Positions 45,800 through 59,110 of a DNA stretch of 64,000 nt are shown here, in pieces. Source of the DNA: Nymphaea colorata (taxonomy: Eukaryota; Streptophyta; Magnoliopsida; Nymphaeales; Nymphaeaceae); NCBI RefSeq assembly GCF_008831285.2, contig NC_045144.1, positions 18,183,716-18,247,715 of the forward strand. Direction: 5' to 3'. Every line of letters begins with the position of its first letter. Within the stretch, counting starts at the first letter, position 1. Both the position numbers and the translations under genes were made by a program. Under the pieces are notes generated by a model. It saw only the letters and a program-made list of their open reading frames with translations, ran no database searches and was not told the origin of the DNA.

Positions 45800-47640
45800 C
45801 ACTCCTCCCCTACGAGGTGCACAGCTTTGAGAAAGAGAATTCTCACACTTCTTAAATAAATATGTTTTCGGATAGGAAGAATTTGCATACCCATCAACTC
45901 AAAAAGATGATTTACTAAATTAAGAAAACCCAAAATGAAAAAATCGATGGAATTTGAAAGATGACTATGTGGGCAATTGCTAAAGATATCTCCTTTCTTC
46001 TAGAACCACAAGTAGTGGAGTGTTGTTGGAACAGGCTTGTGAAGAACTTGCATGTCAGGCTCCGTGGTGAGTTGCGTGTGAGTGAAGCAATGGAGGTTGC
46101 GTGTAGCAAGGTAAAACAATTATATGAAAGAGTTTGGGGTGTTTGAATAGAAATACCTATGTCAATTTTATATACAATACATAATGAAAATCTAGTTGAG
46201 CGTAATGTTTCTCACCATAATGTTCCTCATTTTAGGGCATCTCTGATTGCCCGGATCTTTCTTCCTAGTTTGTTTACCTAGAAAATATGTTCATTGCAAA
46301 AATTAAACCTAGAGAGATGATCCATGACATTCTTAACTAGCTTGTCAAGGATGCGTTATCGCAGATTCTAGACTGTTGCATGGTTTATGATCGAGTCTTG
46401 CTTCCAAATGTCTTGTTTATAAGAGGGAGAATGCATACCAAGCATGCTCTCTCTTATTCAGCGTGTGTGACTATGCAATTAAACATTAAAAATTTATTTG
46501 TTTCAAGTTTGGTAAGAAAATGAAGATATATATAGTTTCTTTCTCCAAAGAAGATACTATTTGGTCGCATGGTTGCATGTTCATTTAGAAATGGCATACT
46601 ATTTCAGTTTCATTCCATGAAAAATTTGGTAGTGGAGAAATAAGGCATTTCATGATGGTCGTACTATCTTTTTATATAATTTTAAAAGAAATATTTGGTA
46701 TTTTGATAAAGAGAGGTGTCAAAAACTATCTTGCTAATTTTATAGATATTTTTGAATCAACATGCATTTGATTTAGGTATAGGATAATAGTAGGTCCATG
46801 AACATAAGATTATACTGTTTTAGCTTAAATTCATATTCCTCCATTTTGAAGAATCCATTGAACATGCATGAGTTGTTATTACGCATTGTAGATTCGAGGA
46901 ATAGACTGCATCTAATAGAGATACTGAAATGGTGTTGTGAGAAATTGTTTTTCTTGATGAAATTGTATCTTTAATTGAGAATGGCATGGGATACCTAGTT
47001 ATCATTAGTAAGAATTGATGTTGGAAGGTCTTTAATTAGGGTGACATGCATAGACACTCACAATTGTTCCAAACTCATTAGAATTCTTCTTTCTCACTTG
47101 TTCCTTTCCAAGAGCCATTCTACAAGAGATACTTTCTTTTTTGTACTTGTTGTAATGATGTCACGAATGAAAACCTCTGGCCTCTACCAAAGATCTTACA
47201 CCTGTTTGGGAAATATAATTGTTTGAAATTATTTTTAAGGTATTTTATGAATCAGCTTCAATATTTTGGTCATATTCATGAAACAGTTATATACTGTGTC
47301 ATTTGCCACCAGACCCTTAAGGTCACTATGTAGCCTTATTTATTGGTTCCTTTGCTGTACCCTTCACCTTCTTAATTTTAATTATATAAATAAATGTGGG
47401 ACTCTTGCCCTTGCAACCTTTCATCAAAAAAAAAAAAAACTTCTAACAAATTTCTCATGCACTCCTTATGGATGGTCCGACCAACATAGACTGAATTTGG
47501 TAGGAATGATAACCCAAACAAGGGAAGGGGTTGCGGGTTTTACTTGCAAAGGATGTGCTTCACTAGGATCATAACCAAATTTGCTTTTAGGATGTGAAAA
47601 TCCATTTCCACTAATTTGGTCTGGTCATTGTAAGCTAAAA
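45800..47640. repeat. Right inverted arm, copy 3
   Basis: Reverse-complement relative of 42826-44555 over its whole length, clearly diverged (point changes and small indels). The spacer between the arms is about 1.25 kb and holds the DUF761 copy. Confidence 0.75.
46230..47440 (+). mobile_element. LINE 3' end in the right arm, copy 3
   Basis: Plus-strand inverse of the left-arm element, ending in a run of 14 A (47427-47440). Coding frames are broken. Confidence 0.55.
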
Positions 47641-48757
47641 TTTATTTTTATGTTTTTCACAATATGTGAGGAGTTGAGAATAGTTCTACATTGAAGATCA
47701 TAAAAATTAAACTTAGAGTTCTAAATAACCATTTGCTATACTACAAGTACTCTTGGTACATAAGTGCCATGTTCGGTCGTTCACACAAGTAAGGACGAAG
47801 TGGTTGCAAATACTTGCAAAAGTAATGTGACACTTTCCTCTAATTCCAATACCTCAAAAGTTGTTTATGTTATGTAAAACAGCTTCTCACATATCATGAC
47901 ATCATGTAAGCCACATTAAAGGTGAACATCTAAAAAAAACATTCCATAAGAATGACCATCAGTTGCATGTAGATAAAATAACAGAACAAATTATTCCATT
48001 AGAATCCATTAGTTGCATGCATGAGACATTCAATGTACAATAAGAACTATGTGCAACAAACAACATGCAGGTTTCTATTAGAAATTGTTAAAAGATAAAA
48101 ATCTTATATCACTCAATGTTTTAACATATATAAAATAAACTAATTTTGTCTTTGCCGCTTGTTCCTTCACAACTTATTGGTAATATGATGGAAACCATAA
48201 AATCCTCTTGTTTCCTTGCCATTGCACTTTCATTGGCAGCTCACGCTGTTGTTGTTGTTGTTTTTTTTTTGTGAAAAAAAAAAACAGCCTGCAACTCCCT
48301 TGAATGTTGTTAAAAAAAACTTAAAAAAAAGACAATGGAAATAATAAACTTTAACATGGTTTTACACCATGGAAGGCTGCTATCTGCCTTTGGGATTGAT
48401 AGTGTGAGGTTTGATATTTATACTCTTTCTTTACAATAATCTCCATAAATTTCTCCTAAATTTTTTTGCAACTCGGGGGCGACGTTATTATTATTTTTGT
48501 TGGCGTCTTTACCTTCATAGGTACCATTTCCATATGGGTCATAACATTGACTTTAATAATAATAACCTTCTTTTTGTTGGGAAGATCCTGTTTAATAATA
48601 TTAGATACAATGCACGACGCTTTCCATTCTCATCTTACCCAATCTTTAAGTTGTATTTGAAAACTCCAAGAGATCTTTCAATTGATTTTTTCTTTTTGCA
48701 ATATCAGTTGATGACCCTATTTGTGGATAACAATATAATTGATATATATATGTTCAA

Positions 48758-48903
48758 TGTTGCAATGTTCTAAATGTTGTCTGATGACTAAAATTTTAAA
48801 AATTATGACTAAAAAATAGTCACTAAATTAGTTTTTAGCCACAGTTAGCTTTAATGAGTATTTATGTTTATTTTAGCAACTATCTTGCACATAGTAGCAT
48901 TTG
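48758..48903. mobile_element. MITE-like segment, copy 3
   Basis: Same structure as 31662-31807. Confidence 0.4.
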
Positions 48904-49033
48904 CACACACAAACACAATCATATTGGAAGTAAAGGTTTTCCAATAGATAAGGAACTAGTTCTCCAACGCAACCAGCATAATTGGCTTAATCAATTTCCA
49001 ATGTGATAAGGAGCCAACCTATTCTCAGATTGG

Positions 49034-49035
<2 letters not shown>

Positions 49036-49095
<60 letters not shown>
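49036..49095. repeat. (TA)n microsatellite
   Basis: About 60 bp adjoining the 49099 hairpin. Confidence 0.95.
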
Positions 49096-49098
<3 letters not shown>

Positions 49099-49132
49099 GG
49101 ATTTTTTCATCCGGGTTTGGATGAAAAAATCC
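49099..49132. repeat. Perfect 14-bp stem hairpin
   Basis: GGATTTTTTCATCC, loop GGGTTT, then the exact inverse. In copy 4 (62400-62433) one terminal base differs, in copy 2 (38329-38347) only a 7-bp stem remains, and in copy 1 it is absent. Confidence 0.85.
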
Positions 49133-51340
49133 TCCAGCCTCTCACAACATATCGCCTGATGCAATTTGGATAGAGCTCAAGGTGGTTGGAGAATTTTATG
49201 CAATCTGACCTTATGGATATGAACTTAGAGGTGACTTGATCAGGAACATGTATAATGTTAGTCATTTTTTAACTTTAATAATGTTTTTTATAATTAAAAA
49301 AAAAACGAACGGCTCTTCGTAATATGAAAATTCTGATAGCCAAAAAATAAAGTTTTGTTACAACAATAACTTGAATTAAAACATGTTGGCATTGAATTAT
49401 TTCTTAAGAATATTTTAGGATACACATATTTTGTTTATAATATTTTTTAACATAAAATTAAAAGGCCTGGTTTTTCTTACTTACCTTAGTGATCTGACAC
49501 ATATTCACTACTCACGAGTCTGAGTTCGATCCAGAGTATATCCATATGAAAACTGTTTTCACAATCCGAATCCAGTCTGGTCAATCCAATATTTGAAATT
49601 ACTTCTGAATCCAAATCTGAATTTTAAACCAAATATAACTGACTTGGCATTGGATATATGATATTTATTTATAGCTAAATCAGTTCAAATATCTGAATTC
49701 ATTCGGACGCTGTTTCTTAAATATGAATCTGATCTGATTTCTTCACCAGATATTAAAACCTTTTCCATATCTGATTTTTTTTTTTTATACAGGTCAGCCA
49801 TATATTTTATCCATATGGTATACACTGACATCCCTAAATTCCTCATTAGTAAATGCGATTTCGAAGTAAAAGATAAAGAACAAAATGTTTTGATCCAAAT
49901 CAGAATATGTGTTATTCAGGAAAATGCAAAATAACCTTACAAACATCCACCCCACTTCACTTGAATGGGCTTAATGGCCTCCACGGGCACACTTAAATAG
50001 GCTTAATAATCTTGAGAGGCATAGCATTCCTGGTTGAACTAGTGGCTTGGTGAAAGTCCAATAATCAATTAGATTTATTTGACAGACGTATTGCTCTCCA
50101 CCTAAGTTCTAAAGTAGTCTTAAACCTTTGGGAGCAGGGAAAGGGGGGGTAGATTCGACCTCTTAGCGAATCGCCACATAATGGGGCATACTTCTCACCA
50201 ATAATAGTGAAAAATGTTAGCAAAAAAAATCGAGAAGAAACCATTAATGTGTTTTATAAGTTTTAGGTGCACTGTTCATATATTGTTAAAGATGTCGAGC
50301 AAATAGCATCAAATCAGATATACGCTTTATCATATATAATTTATCTATTGTAATCTCCATACTTGAAAATATTTATACCACATTTAAATGTGATTTTTAA
50401 ATTTATAATCCTAACATTAGTATGCATCTGACGTTTAACTTCACATCTGAATCTGAACCCCATTTTAAAATTACAACTGAATTCAGACCATGTTATGATA
50501 TATTAACGGACTGCAAAATGTATGGATATTAGATATATTATATTTACTTAAAACTGAATCTGAATCAACATCTAATCAGATATATATTCAAAACTGAATC
50601 CGGACCTGCACCCGATTAGATGTCAGTTTTAAATTTGGATTTCTTAAAAAAATGTAACATTTTTTCTGTAACCTATTTTTTGAAGCATGATAGGGTATCC
50701 GGTTTACTTGAATCCATAGAGCATCCAACCCTTTGGCAACCGTTGTTTTCTACGTGCGGCAAATGAGTCTGAAAATAAAATTCCACAAACAAATAAATCC
50801 CTCGCCAGGCTAAGTCGGATCTTGGATCTTGGGTCTAGACCGCATTCATCTAGATTTTTCTTAGGAAAATTTCTTGTCTGGAGCCACTCTCTCTCTCTTT
50901 GCTACAGTTTCATAAAAACTACCAAATAGGAGTCTAAACTTAATGTCATGAATATAAGAAACAAATATGTCGGCTGCAATTCTTTTATCAATACCATTCT
51001 CTAGTATATTATATTTTATTATTTTCACTTTTATTCAAATCTGTTATGTCGCATTAAAAGGTAAGCATGTAACTTAATGAAAATGGTAATAACAAATATA
51101 AATAACATTCTTTTATCAAATTAAAGAACCCGTACTTGAGATGTTTATTTGATAGTTTTTATGACAAGTATAGTTCATATTAAGAAAAATACAAAGTATT
51201 TTTACAAAAAGTATAACTAATGGGGATTGATCATAGGTGTGAATGTTCTGCAAACCCTTCCATACTTTGAATTATACAAAATTTCAATCATGCTGTAAAT
51301 TGTAGCTTCTTCTGATCCCACCCATTTCCTCCCTCCTTCC

Positions 51341-51378
<38 letters not shown>

Positions 51379-51650
51379 AGTGTATATTCAGAGAAACACG
51401 CAGAAAGGTTCAACAGTTCAGCTGGAAATATCACTTACCTTAAGGTTAATGGCCATGTCTAATGGCATTCAGATTTGAAGGTTTTAACTGTTGTCTAATA
51501 CGCTTGTTTAATAACAGAAAAATTCCAAGTTAAAGTTGGTTCTTGCTGATCTTCAGTGAATGGACGTACATACGAAATCAAGAGAGAGATCTGCACAATC
51601 GGCCTGCATATAGTGTCTGCCAACAGTCTCAAAATATTTCCCCAGGTATG

Positions 51651-52015
51651 ATGAGTGTTGGGTAGTGGTAGTGGCCAAGAGCCCTATCATTCATCTCGTA
51701 TCTCGTAACTGCAAGTGGGCCCACTTGCAGTTATGAGCTTTAATGCTCACCTAAAATCTCTCACTCACTGTAACCTTTGTTGGACTTGGGGAAAACCTAA
51801 GGGGCTGACTATTTATATCCAGCGAGACTAAGTAATATATGGTTGATTACACATGAGGAGCCCCTTAGAAGGAAACCCCAAAACTGACATACTCTTCTAC
51901 TTCCTCTTGTGTTGTTTTCTACAGGGATGAGTTCTACATGGAACTAAAGCTGCTGGTGATCTTACAGGCTACCACTTGCAACTTCCGCTGCATCGTAAGT
52001 TTCCCCAACAATGAG
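51651..52015. mobile_element. Solo LTR with 5-bp target duplication
   Basis: The 355-bp insertion at 51656-52010 begins TGTTGGG and ends CCCCAACA, and is flanked by ATGAG on both sides (51651-51655, 52011-52015). The empty site is visible in X copy 1 (about 23,156) and X copy 2 (about 40,958). TG...CA ends, the 5-bp duplication and the lack of coding sequence indicate a solo LTR. A TATTTATAT word near 51,810 is a possible LTR promoter. A perfect 28-bp palindrome lies at 51706-51733. Confidence 0.85.
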
Positions 52016-53298
52016 ATGGTGCCCACCAGAAAGCAGAGGAACCGTTGGCAGGAAAAGAATGCAGCAGTAAATACTTCTGCTCTTGAAATATGTAGATAGT
52101 TTCCGTTCTTCCAACTGAAACATACAAAGCTTCTGCTGGTTCTATGCCTCAAAGGCATTTCAAAATGATTTCCCAATGATAGGAGGTTCCTATCACGGTA
52201 GGAAAAATTTTCCCATGGACATTAACTCCAGTGCAGATGCTATCTTGTGGTCTTGGGCATTGCCAAATTAAGGATACTATGCTAGTTGGTACTCAAATGG
52301 AATGGTCACTTGACAACTCCATTCTCAGCAGTGGTTGGTAACATAAATGATGCAAATCAAGTTCTAACTTGATTTGAGACACACAAAAAAAAAAAAAAAT
52401 CTGCCACTTTTGTCATTCGTCACAGGGGGTCGGGTTAAATTCCTAATATCTCATGAAAGTCAAATTTGGCAAAATAGATCTTGAATATATGTGAGTCGTT
52501 GCAAAGCTACATTGCTTAACCTGGCTCTGATACACTTTGATGCAAATTAAATATTCAATTTGCTAAGGGAATATGTCATTGCTTGTTTGCGATCCCTATG
52601 CTAAATTCTTGTTCACTCATGCAGTTCAGATTTAATGGAATCAATTGCTAATTGAATAGTTCATATATAAGAGTCAGGTAAATCTCTCTCCCTCAACTTT
52701 GTTCTGTTACCACTTTGATGCAATTCAATAAATTCCGATTGAAGGGAAAATCGCAATAATTTCAATGCTCATACAATTCAGCCATGACTTACCACAAGTC
52801 CAATGAACGACTCATTTATTTATTGCATAATGATTCAAATGTATAAATAAAAAATGCATTAGTTCCACGGTGAAACAATAGCTGTTAAACAGCAGAGTGA
52901 GATCAGACTACTAATTTTACATCTATGGTTTTCATCAAACCAGGGATTAATTGTATTTTCACAGCGAAAAGGGTCTGAGCTCCGACCACAAGCATACACA
53001 ATCTTTTCTGTTTCTTACGAAATCACAGTGAGGCAGTGGGAAATACTTGCACTCTTTTGACCAGGTCTGCCCACGCGCCGAGTTCAAGCTGAGTTAAGGT
53101 GGCTCCGAACCGGCTTCATGCCTATCATGCTCTACTGGAACTCAAGCTGCTGTCAAGTTCTGCGGCTTGAGCCCACACACCCGAGCCAAACAAGACTCAA
53201 GCTTGACTCCAGCTTGTTTCTGCTAAACTTGAGCCATCCTGCACAGAAGATGATCCTGCAGTTTAAGTGTATATGTCGTTCAAGATTCGGGTCCAAAT

Positions 53299-53473
53299 CA
53301 GTGGTGGAGCTAGAAGCATTTTCCTCAGGGTCAGTGGTAGTTTTAGATTAAAACTTGAAGCCTGAAAGAGCACTTGTATATAAATAAGGAAAAAGATATG
53401 GAGTCAGCATATATAAATAATATTATTTGTGTGGTGCTCGTGGGGGAATTGACCACACTTGACTCCGCCACTG
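53299..53473. mobile_element. hAT-like MITE with degenerate target duplication
   Basis: Starts CAGTGGTGGAG and ends CTCCGCCACTG (10 of 11 inverted). Flanks GTCCAAAT and TTCCTAAT agree at 6 of 8 positions. Termini resemble those of the element at 5053-5244. Confidence 0.6.
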
Positions 53474-54418
53474 TTCCTAATCTGTGTCCAGCTCGTCTTA
53501 AGACAGGTTTAAATTGAAATCCTAGCCTTCCCAATGGGAACCTGCTGAGGTCTCGGGATCCCCTCCTTTTCATTGATGATTGAACACAGAAACAGCAAAC
53601 AAACATCAAAGACCCTTACACAAGCCTTATGGAGTCCTCACTTTTCAAAACTTCCACAATTAAAGAGGCACTAAAGGTACATAACTTTTCAAGTTTGTAA
53701 AGGGAAACAGGTCTGTTGTGAGCCCCTTTTCCAAGCTTCAAAAATTGTGCTTCTGGATCCATTACTAATCTTGCTTTCAGGGTGAAAGTAAAATAATATT
53801 TAAGATTTTGCAGAAAACAGGATTTCAGACACCCTTTTCCAAATACTTTAAGAAAAAGTGAGGCTGGAAATAAACTATAAGCTCAATTTCCTTCACATTT
53901 TGACAAAGAAGTTCAATTTTAAAGTTGTAAGTTTAATGTCGCCAACCCCTTTTCCTAAATACTTTTACAAATTGGTATCAAAGCATGGTTCAACACTTGT
54001 ACACGAGTTCCACACGCATAACAGATTTGAACGATGGTTATTTGAGTATCTCCCTCTCCCTGTATACAAATTCACATTGGACCTGTATCAGAAACCATAG
54101 TCTTAAAGAATTGACCGGCATTATTTAGCCAGTCCAGAGGTAATCTCGTTCCCTAGTCTGCCATTAATGGCATTGACGTGTCCCTTTCAATCCACAACGT
54201 TTGACAGAAATTTCTAGCTACCAAACAATTGGCCTATAACTTTCATGTCTCTCTCATTTGAAGTTCTTTCAAGTGTGGAAATTATTGCAAACAGAGGTGA
54301 TATATTTCAGCATTTTCTCTTTCGCTAATTTGTTGCATGCACTATTGTGGGTTTTAGTTTTCCTCCCTCAAAATTGTGGGTCTGAACTTCTCCTTCATCC
54401 ATTAGGTAAGTGATAAAG

Positions 54419-54551
54419 TCGCAAGAAGGATAAAAAATGGACAGGAAGAAAAAGGAAAGAATGCCGCAAGAAGGATAAAAAAATGGACAGGAAGAAAAAG
54501 GAAAGAATGTCGCAAGAAGGATAAAAAATGGACAGGAAGAAAAAGAAAAGA
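54419..54551. repeat. Threefold tandem repeat of 45-46 bp
   Basis: GCAAGAAGGATAAAAAATGG with GACAGGAAGAAAAAG starts at 54421, 54466 and 54512. X copy 1 has a single unit (24,794-24,833), so this is a local expansion after duplication. Confidence 0.85.
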
Positions 54552-55533
54552 ACTACCACAAAAAGTGAAAATTTCATGACATCATAAAAGTTGCAGTAGC
54601 TGGTGAATAAGTGCAGTAGAACCAAAGAAGAAAAACAACAGCCATGAATCATGAATGCCATCACAAAGTCATCAAGCAACAAAGGTTATACTCTGAAAGA
54701 AGATCCATTTGATTGGAAACCTACGAAGTTTAATGTGAAGCATCCCCTGATAAAAAGAGTTGCAGTTGAAAACTATCACTGTGAGACCTAAAATGCAAAT
54801 TCTAGCATCTCCAAATTCTACAGACATTCATTCAATCCAGTGATATAATATAACTTTTGTTTATAATATTTTAGTTCGTTTTCCCCTTCAGGAAGGCTAT
54901 CAAGTGATCCAGCATATTCAAGTATAATCTTGGGAAGAAGCAGACAGTATTTGCCTGGGCGACAGCTTCCATGAATAACAAAATCCGTATACTCTGCAAA
55001 AAATCAGAATCAGAGACCATGGCCATTATGTAGAGGAATCATTTGCCATGATAATAAGTTCTGCTGCCTACCAGGTGCAGTCTAACATGAAGCTTTGGCT
55101 GTCTTCATTTGTAGTCTTCACCTTCCTCTGTGACAGAAAAAATCTGTCACTCAAATCTAATCAGGCGAATTCATTCAAGGCAGTCCAGAGTCCAGACATA
55201 TAAATTTTGCTCGAATTCTTTTAAGTTTTAACCAACCACGGGAGCATCTTTTAAGGTTGCATATTTTTTAACCCCTGCAGTATTGCTCCTTTCTACAACC
55301 TACCAAAGTTTTCTCTTGAGGGTCATGATGACTCGTCTTTGTTATTATGTCTGTAGCAAGAAGCACTAGACAGGCCAATAGAAATATGAACAAGTACTGT
55401 TAAAGAAAAGCGTTATACAATATTGAGATAGTATCTGAAGCACACTAACTAATAATAAAGTGTCAAAAGATACGAGTTGACATGTATATTAACAGTAAAT
55501 TGTACAAGCAGACAGGGAACATGTTCTATATCA

Positions 55534-55575
<42 letters not shown>

Positions 55576-56268
55576 CAAAAAGGTGCATAACAGTAACAAA
55601 AAACATAGCATAAGTACATGAGTGGTAAAACAAAGAAAGAAAGAGTAAGAGGAAGAAGATGATGATTATGACACAGATGACTATGGAAGGAAGAAGGGAG
55701 AGAAAAAGAAGGGGTAGAAAAATAAAAAAGAAAAGGACAAGTAGAAGAAGAAGAAGAAAAGTCATAGAGGAAACCTTTATCAGTTCCTTTGGTGCTCAGC
55801 CTGGGTGGCCCTTTTAGGTACTGCAGCGTTTTAAAAATGGGGCCTGCTGAAGGCCTAGGCATAATTTATTTTTTGTCTTGGTTGAGAAATTTAGAAATCT
55901 AAACTGAAGATTCTTTTACATTGAAGAAAACACATATTCTTCAGTGATGTCAGTCCTGTTCATCAAAAGAATGTCTGTAAAAATTTGGAGGTTGTGCTAT
56001 AGGCCATGTACAGAGAGAAAGAAAGTCAGCGTTAGGTAACAAAATGCAGAGGACTCCTTGATCTGCAGAAGAAAAACGCCAAGGTTAATGGAAAATCACA
56101 TGATAGCAGAAGAATTGAATGCCATTACTTCACTGTGGTTGTCGTCATCACCAGAGAGAAATGAAGAGAATCGGAGACAGGGAAGAAGCTGAGAAGATGA
56201 GCAGACGCCCAGCATAATGAAGAATACAATGACAATTTTTGGTATGGATAGAAAAAATAGTACGAACG

Positions 56269-57998
56269 TCTCTTTCAGTGACCAGTAACTCCAAATTAGT
56301 GGCCATGCAACTTCCACATCCTATACGCAAATCTGGTTATGATCCAAGTGAAGCTCATGTTTGCAAGTTAAACCTGCTAACCCTTCTCTTATTTGGTGAC
56401 AAATCGGCCGTAGGACATCTACCAAATTCAGTATATGCTGGCAGGATCGCCATTGGTGAGTACATGAGAAACCTTTGACAAGTGTTTTTTTTTTTTTTTT
56501 TTCCAATGAAAGACCGGAAGGGCAAGAGCCCCCACATTAATTAGTATAATAAAAATTAAGAAGGGGAAGGAAATAACAACCCGGTCAACAGCTAAGGAAC
56601 ATGTAGATAAGGCTAGAGAGAGACCTTAAGATCCCCAGTAGAGGCTTCAGGTCTACAGTAGTAACATCATCACAACAAGCTCAAAAAAGAAAAAAGTCTC
56701 TTTATTAGATTGGCTCTTGGAAAGGTACAAGTGAGAAAGAAGAATTTTAATGAGTGTGAAACACTTGTAAATCTCTATGCATGTCACCCTAATTAAAAAC
56801 CTCCCAACATCAATTTATAGCTGTGATAACTAGGTCCCCAATGTCATTCTGAGTAAAAGGTAAAATTCCATTAAGAAACAATTTCAGGCAACACCATTTC
56901 AGCATCTCTATTAGATGCTATCTGTTCACCGAATGTAAAATGCGTAATAACAACTCAAGCATGTACAAAAGAATCTTCAAAAAGGAGGCAATACAAATTA
57001 AACAGTATAACCTCATGTTCATGGATCTACTCTTACCCTATATATAAACTGAATGCTTGTAGATTCAAAAACATCTATCAAATTAGCAAGATATTTTTTT
57101 CATACCTCTCTTTACTAGAATATGAAATATCTCTTTTAAAATTATATAAGAAGATAGTACTACCATCATGAAATGACTATTTCTCCACTACCAAATTTTC
57201 CATTAAATGAGATTGAAGGTTAGAAGTTAGAACTCAAAATTTAGGCATCCATTTCTAAACGAACCTGCAACCATCCCACCAAATAATATCTTCTTTAAAG
57301 AAAGAAACTATATACAATCCTTTTTTTTTACAAAACATGAAACAAATAAATTTCCAAATTTTGATTGCATAGGCACACTTGCTAAATAGGAGAGCATGGT
57401 CTTCATTCTCCCTCTCACAAACAAGACATTTGGAAACCAGACTCGATCATAAACCGTCCGACATTCTAGAATCTGTGATAACACAGCCATGACAAGCAAG
57501 CTAAGAATGTCATGGATGTCCTCTCCAGGTTTAATCTTTGCAATGTGCGTATTTTCTGGGTAAACCAACTCCAAAGAAACATTCGGGCAGTAAAAGATGC
57601 CCCAAACAGAGGAACATTATGGTGAAAAACATTATGCTCAACCTGATTTTTGTTATGTATCATATATAAAATGGACATAGATATTTCTAATCAAAGACAC
57701 CAAATTCTTTCATACCATTGTTTTACCTTGCTATCAGCAAGCTCCATTGCTTCATTCAGACGCAACTCACCACGGAGGCTGACTGACATGAAAGTTCCTA
57801 ACCAGCCCGTTCCAACAACTCCCTACTACTTTTGGTTGTAGACGAAGGAGGCATTTTTAGTAACTACCCACCTTTCAAATTCGATCGACTTTTTCATTTC
57901 GGGTTTTCTCAATTTCATAAATCATCTTTTTGAGTTGATGGGTATGCGATATATATATTCAGGAAGTGGGGAACTCCCCTTCTCAGAGCGCACACCTC
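56269..57998. repeat. Left inverted arm, copy 4
   Basis: Nearly identical to 42826-44555. Confidence 0.75.
56487..57745 (-). mobile_element. LINE 3' end in the left arm, copy 4
   Basis: As in copy 3: minus-strand ARMFLW.WFTQKIRTLQRLN followed by a degenerate zinc-binding region. The T-run at 56486-56502 marks the inverse poly(A). Confidence 0.6.
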
Positions 57999-58035
57999 GC
58001 AGGGGGAGACTCTACCAGAGAATAAGGAGGAGGAG

Positions 58036-58590
58036 ATGAAAATGGAGATCAACTCTGATACTAGAGCCAAGCGTCTGCAGAACGTCCTCCGCGTAGCCAT
58101 TTCGATGGTGAAGAAAGGCTTCACGCCCAAGCGCAAGCTCGCCATGGTGATGCAGAAAGGCAAGAAGCTTGGCAGATCCTTCCGGCGCATTTTCTTCCCC
58201 CACCGCTTCCAAGGCTTCCGACCGCAGGCCTACGAGTTTTCCTGCAGCAACAGCTCCGGCTCCCCCTTATTCCACGCCGGCACCATCTCGGGCGCCAAGA
58301 TGAAGCTCCCTTACTGCTTCCCTTCCCTCGCATACGGCAACCCTCCTCACGCGGACGACTCCGACGACCATGTCATCATCAACGATCCCCAATTGGAGCT
58401 GTCCGCCTCCGATCTCTCCAATATCGACCTTGCCGACGGTGACAAAATCAGCCCCTCCATCTCGCTGCTTCCATGAGAGGACGACGAGGAGGAGCATGAT
58501 GCCACGGTGGACGAGAAAGTCGAGGAATTTATAGCTCGATTCTTCGAGCAGCTGAGGTCGCAGGAGCGCCGGCAGAACATGCAGGGTTAG
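58036..58590 (+). pseudogene. DUF761-family gene copy 4, premature stop
   Basis: Its first 146 codons give the same protein as copy 3, including the TGA at 58474-58476 and the lost original stop (next in-frame TAG 58588-58590). The shared lesions show that copies 3 and 4 descend from one already broken ancestor. Confidence 0.75.
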
Positions 58591-58978
58591 TGGAGCATGT
58601 CAAAAATGCGGGCGTCAATTCCATGTTTATGGACTATGGGTGTTAACGTGGGAATGAAAAGGGTGGCCGTTACGGGCGTCCGGAGTGTCTAATGGTTTCT
58701 GCTATGTGATATAATAACACGAGAGTGTCTCGTGGTTTCCCTATCAGTGGTGATATGATAGCATAATTGAGTCATGGTTTTAGGAGCAGAGGTGATAATC
58801 AAACAATGGGTCCTTTTTTTCTTAGCAGCGGTGATATAATAATCGAATGATGAGCTTGTTTCTAGTGATGTCTTCATTTTCATCATCTTCTCTTATTTTC
58901 CTTCACTCATCTTCTCCTCTTATTTCTGGTAAACCAAAAATCCACCGCCCAACAAAGAGCAACAGCATGGTACATGGT

Positions 58979-59110
58979 TTGCTTTCAAATCTTTGGAATG
59001 CTGCCATCTTCTCCTCTTATTTCTTATTTCTTGTAAAAGAGAAAACTGATCGCTCAAATCTTTGGAATGCTGCCATCTTCTCTTATTTCTTGTAAAAGAG
59101 AAAACTCATC
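58979..59110. repeat. Local tandem duplication of about 68 bp, copy 4
   Basis: Counterpart of 45536-45660. Confidence 0.8.

Larger units (their letters stand above)
42324..51290. repeat. Array Y segment, copy 3
   Basis: About 9.0 kb with both inverted arms. The first 3.4 kb is nearly identical to copy 4 at an offset of about 13.44 kb. Confidence 0.8.
47641..51290. other. Non-coding part of Y copy 3
   Basis: Equivalent to 36851-40545: MITE-like segment (48758-48903), TA tract (49036-49095), hairpin (49099-49132) and degenerate CTGAATC-type words. No gene is recognised. Confidence 0.55.
51291..55768. repeat. Array X segment, copy 3
   Basis: The longest later X copy: the 3'-flank start, the conserved FVC.SWKNGNYLHIS frame (52,060-52,150), a solo LTR, a hAT-like MITE, and 54,130-55,768, which corresponds to 24,485-26,085. 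Sequence 53,480-54,120 has no recognised counterpart and no gene. Confidence 0.75.

Noticed and set aside
49036-49132. TA tract plus hairpin considered as a transcription terminator
   Set aside because: Plant nuclear genes do not use intrinsic terminators; the hairpin follows the array copies and is lost in copy 1.
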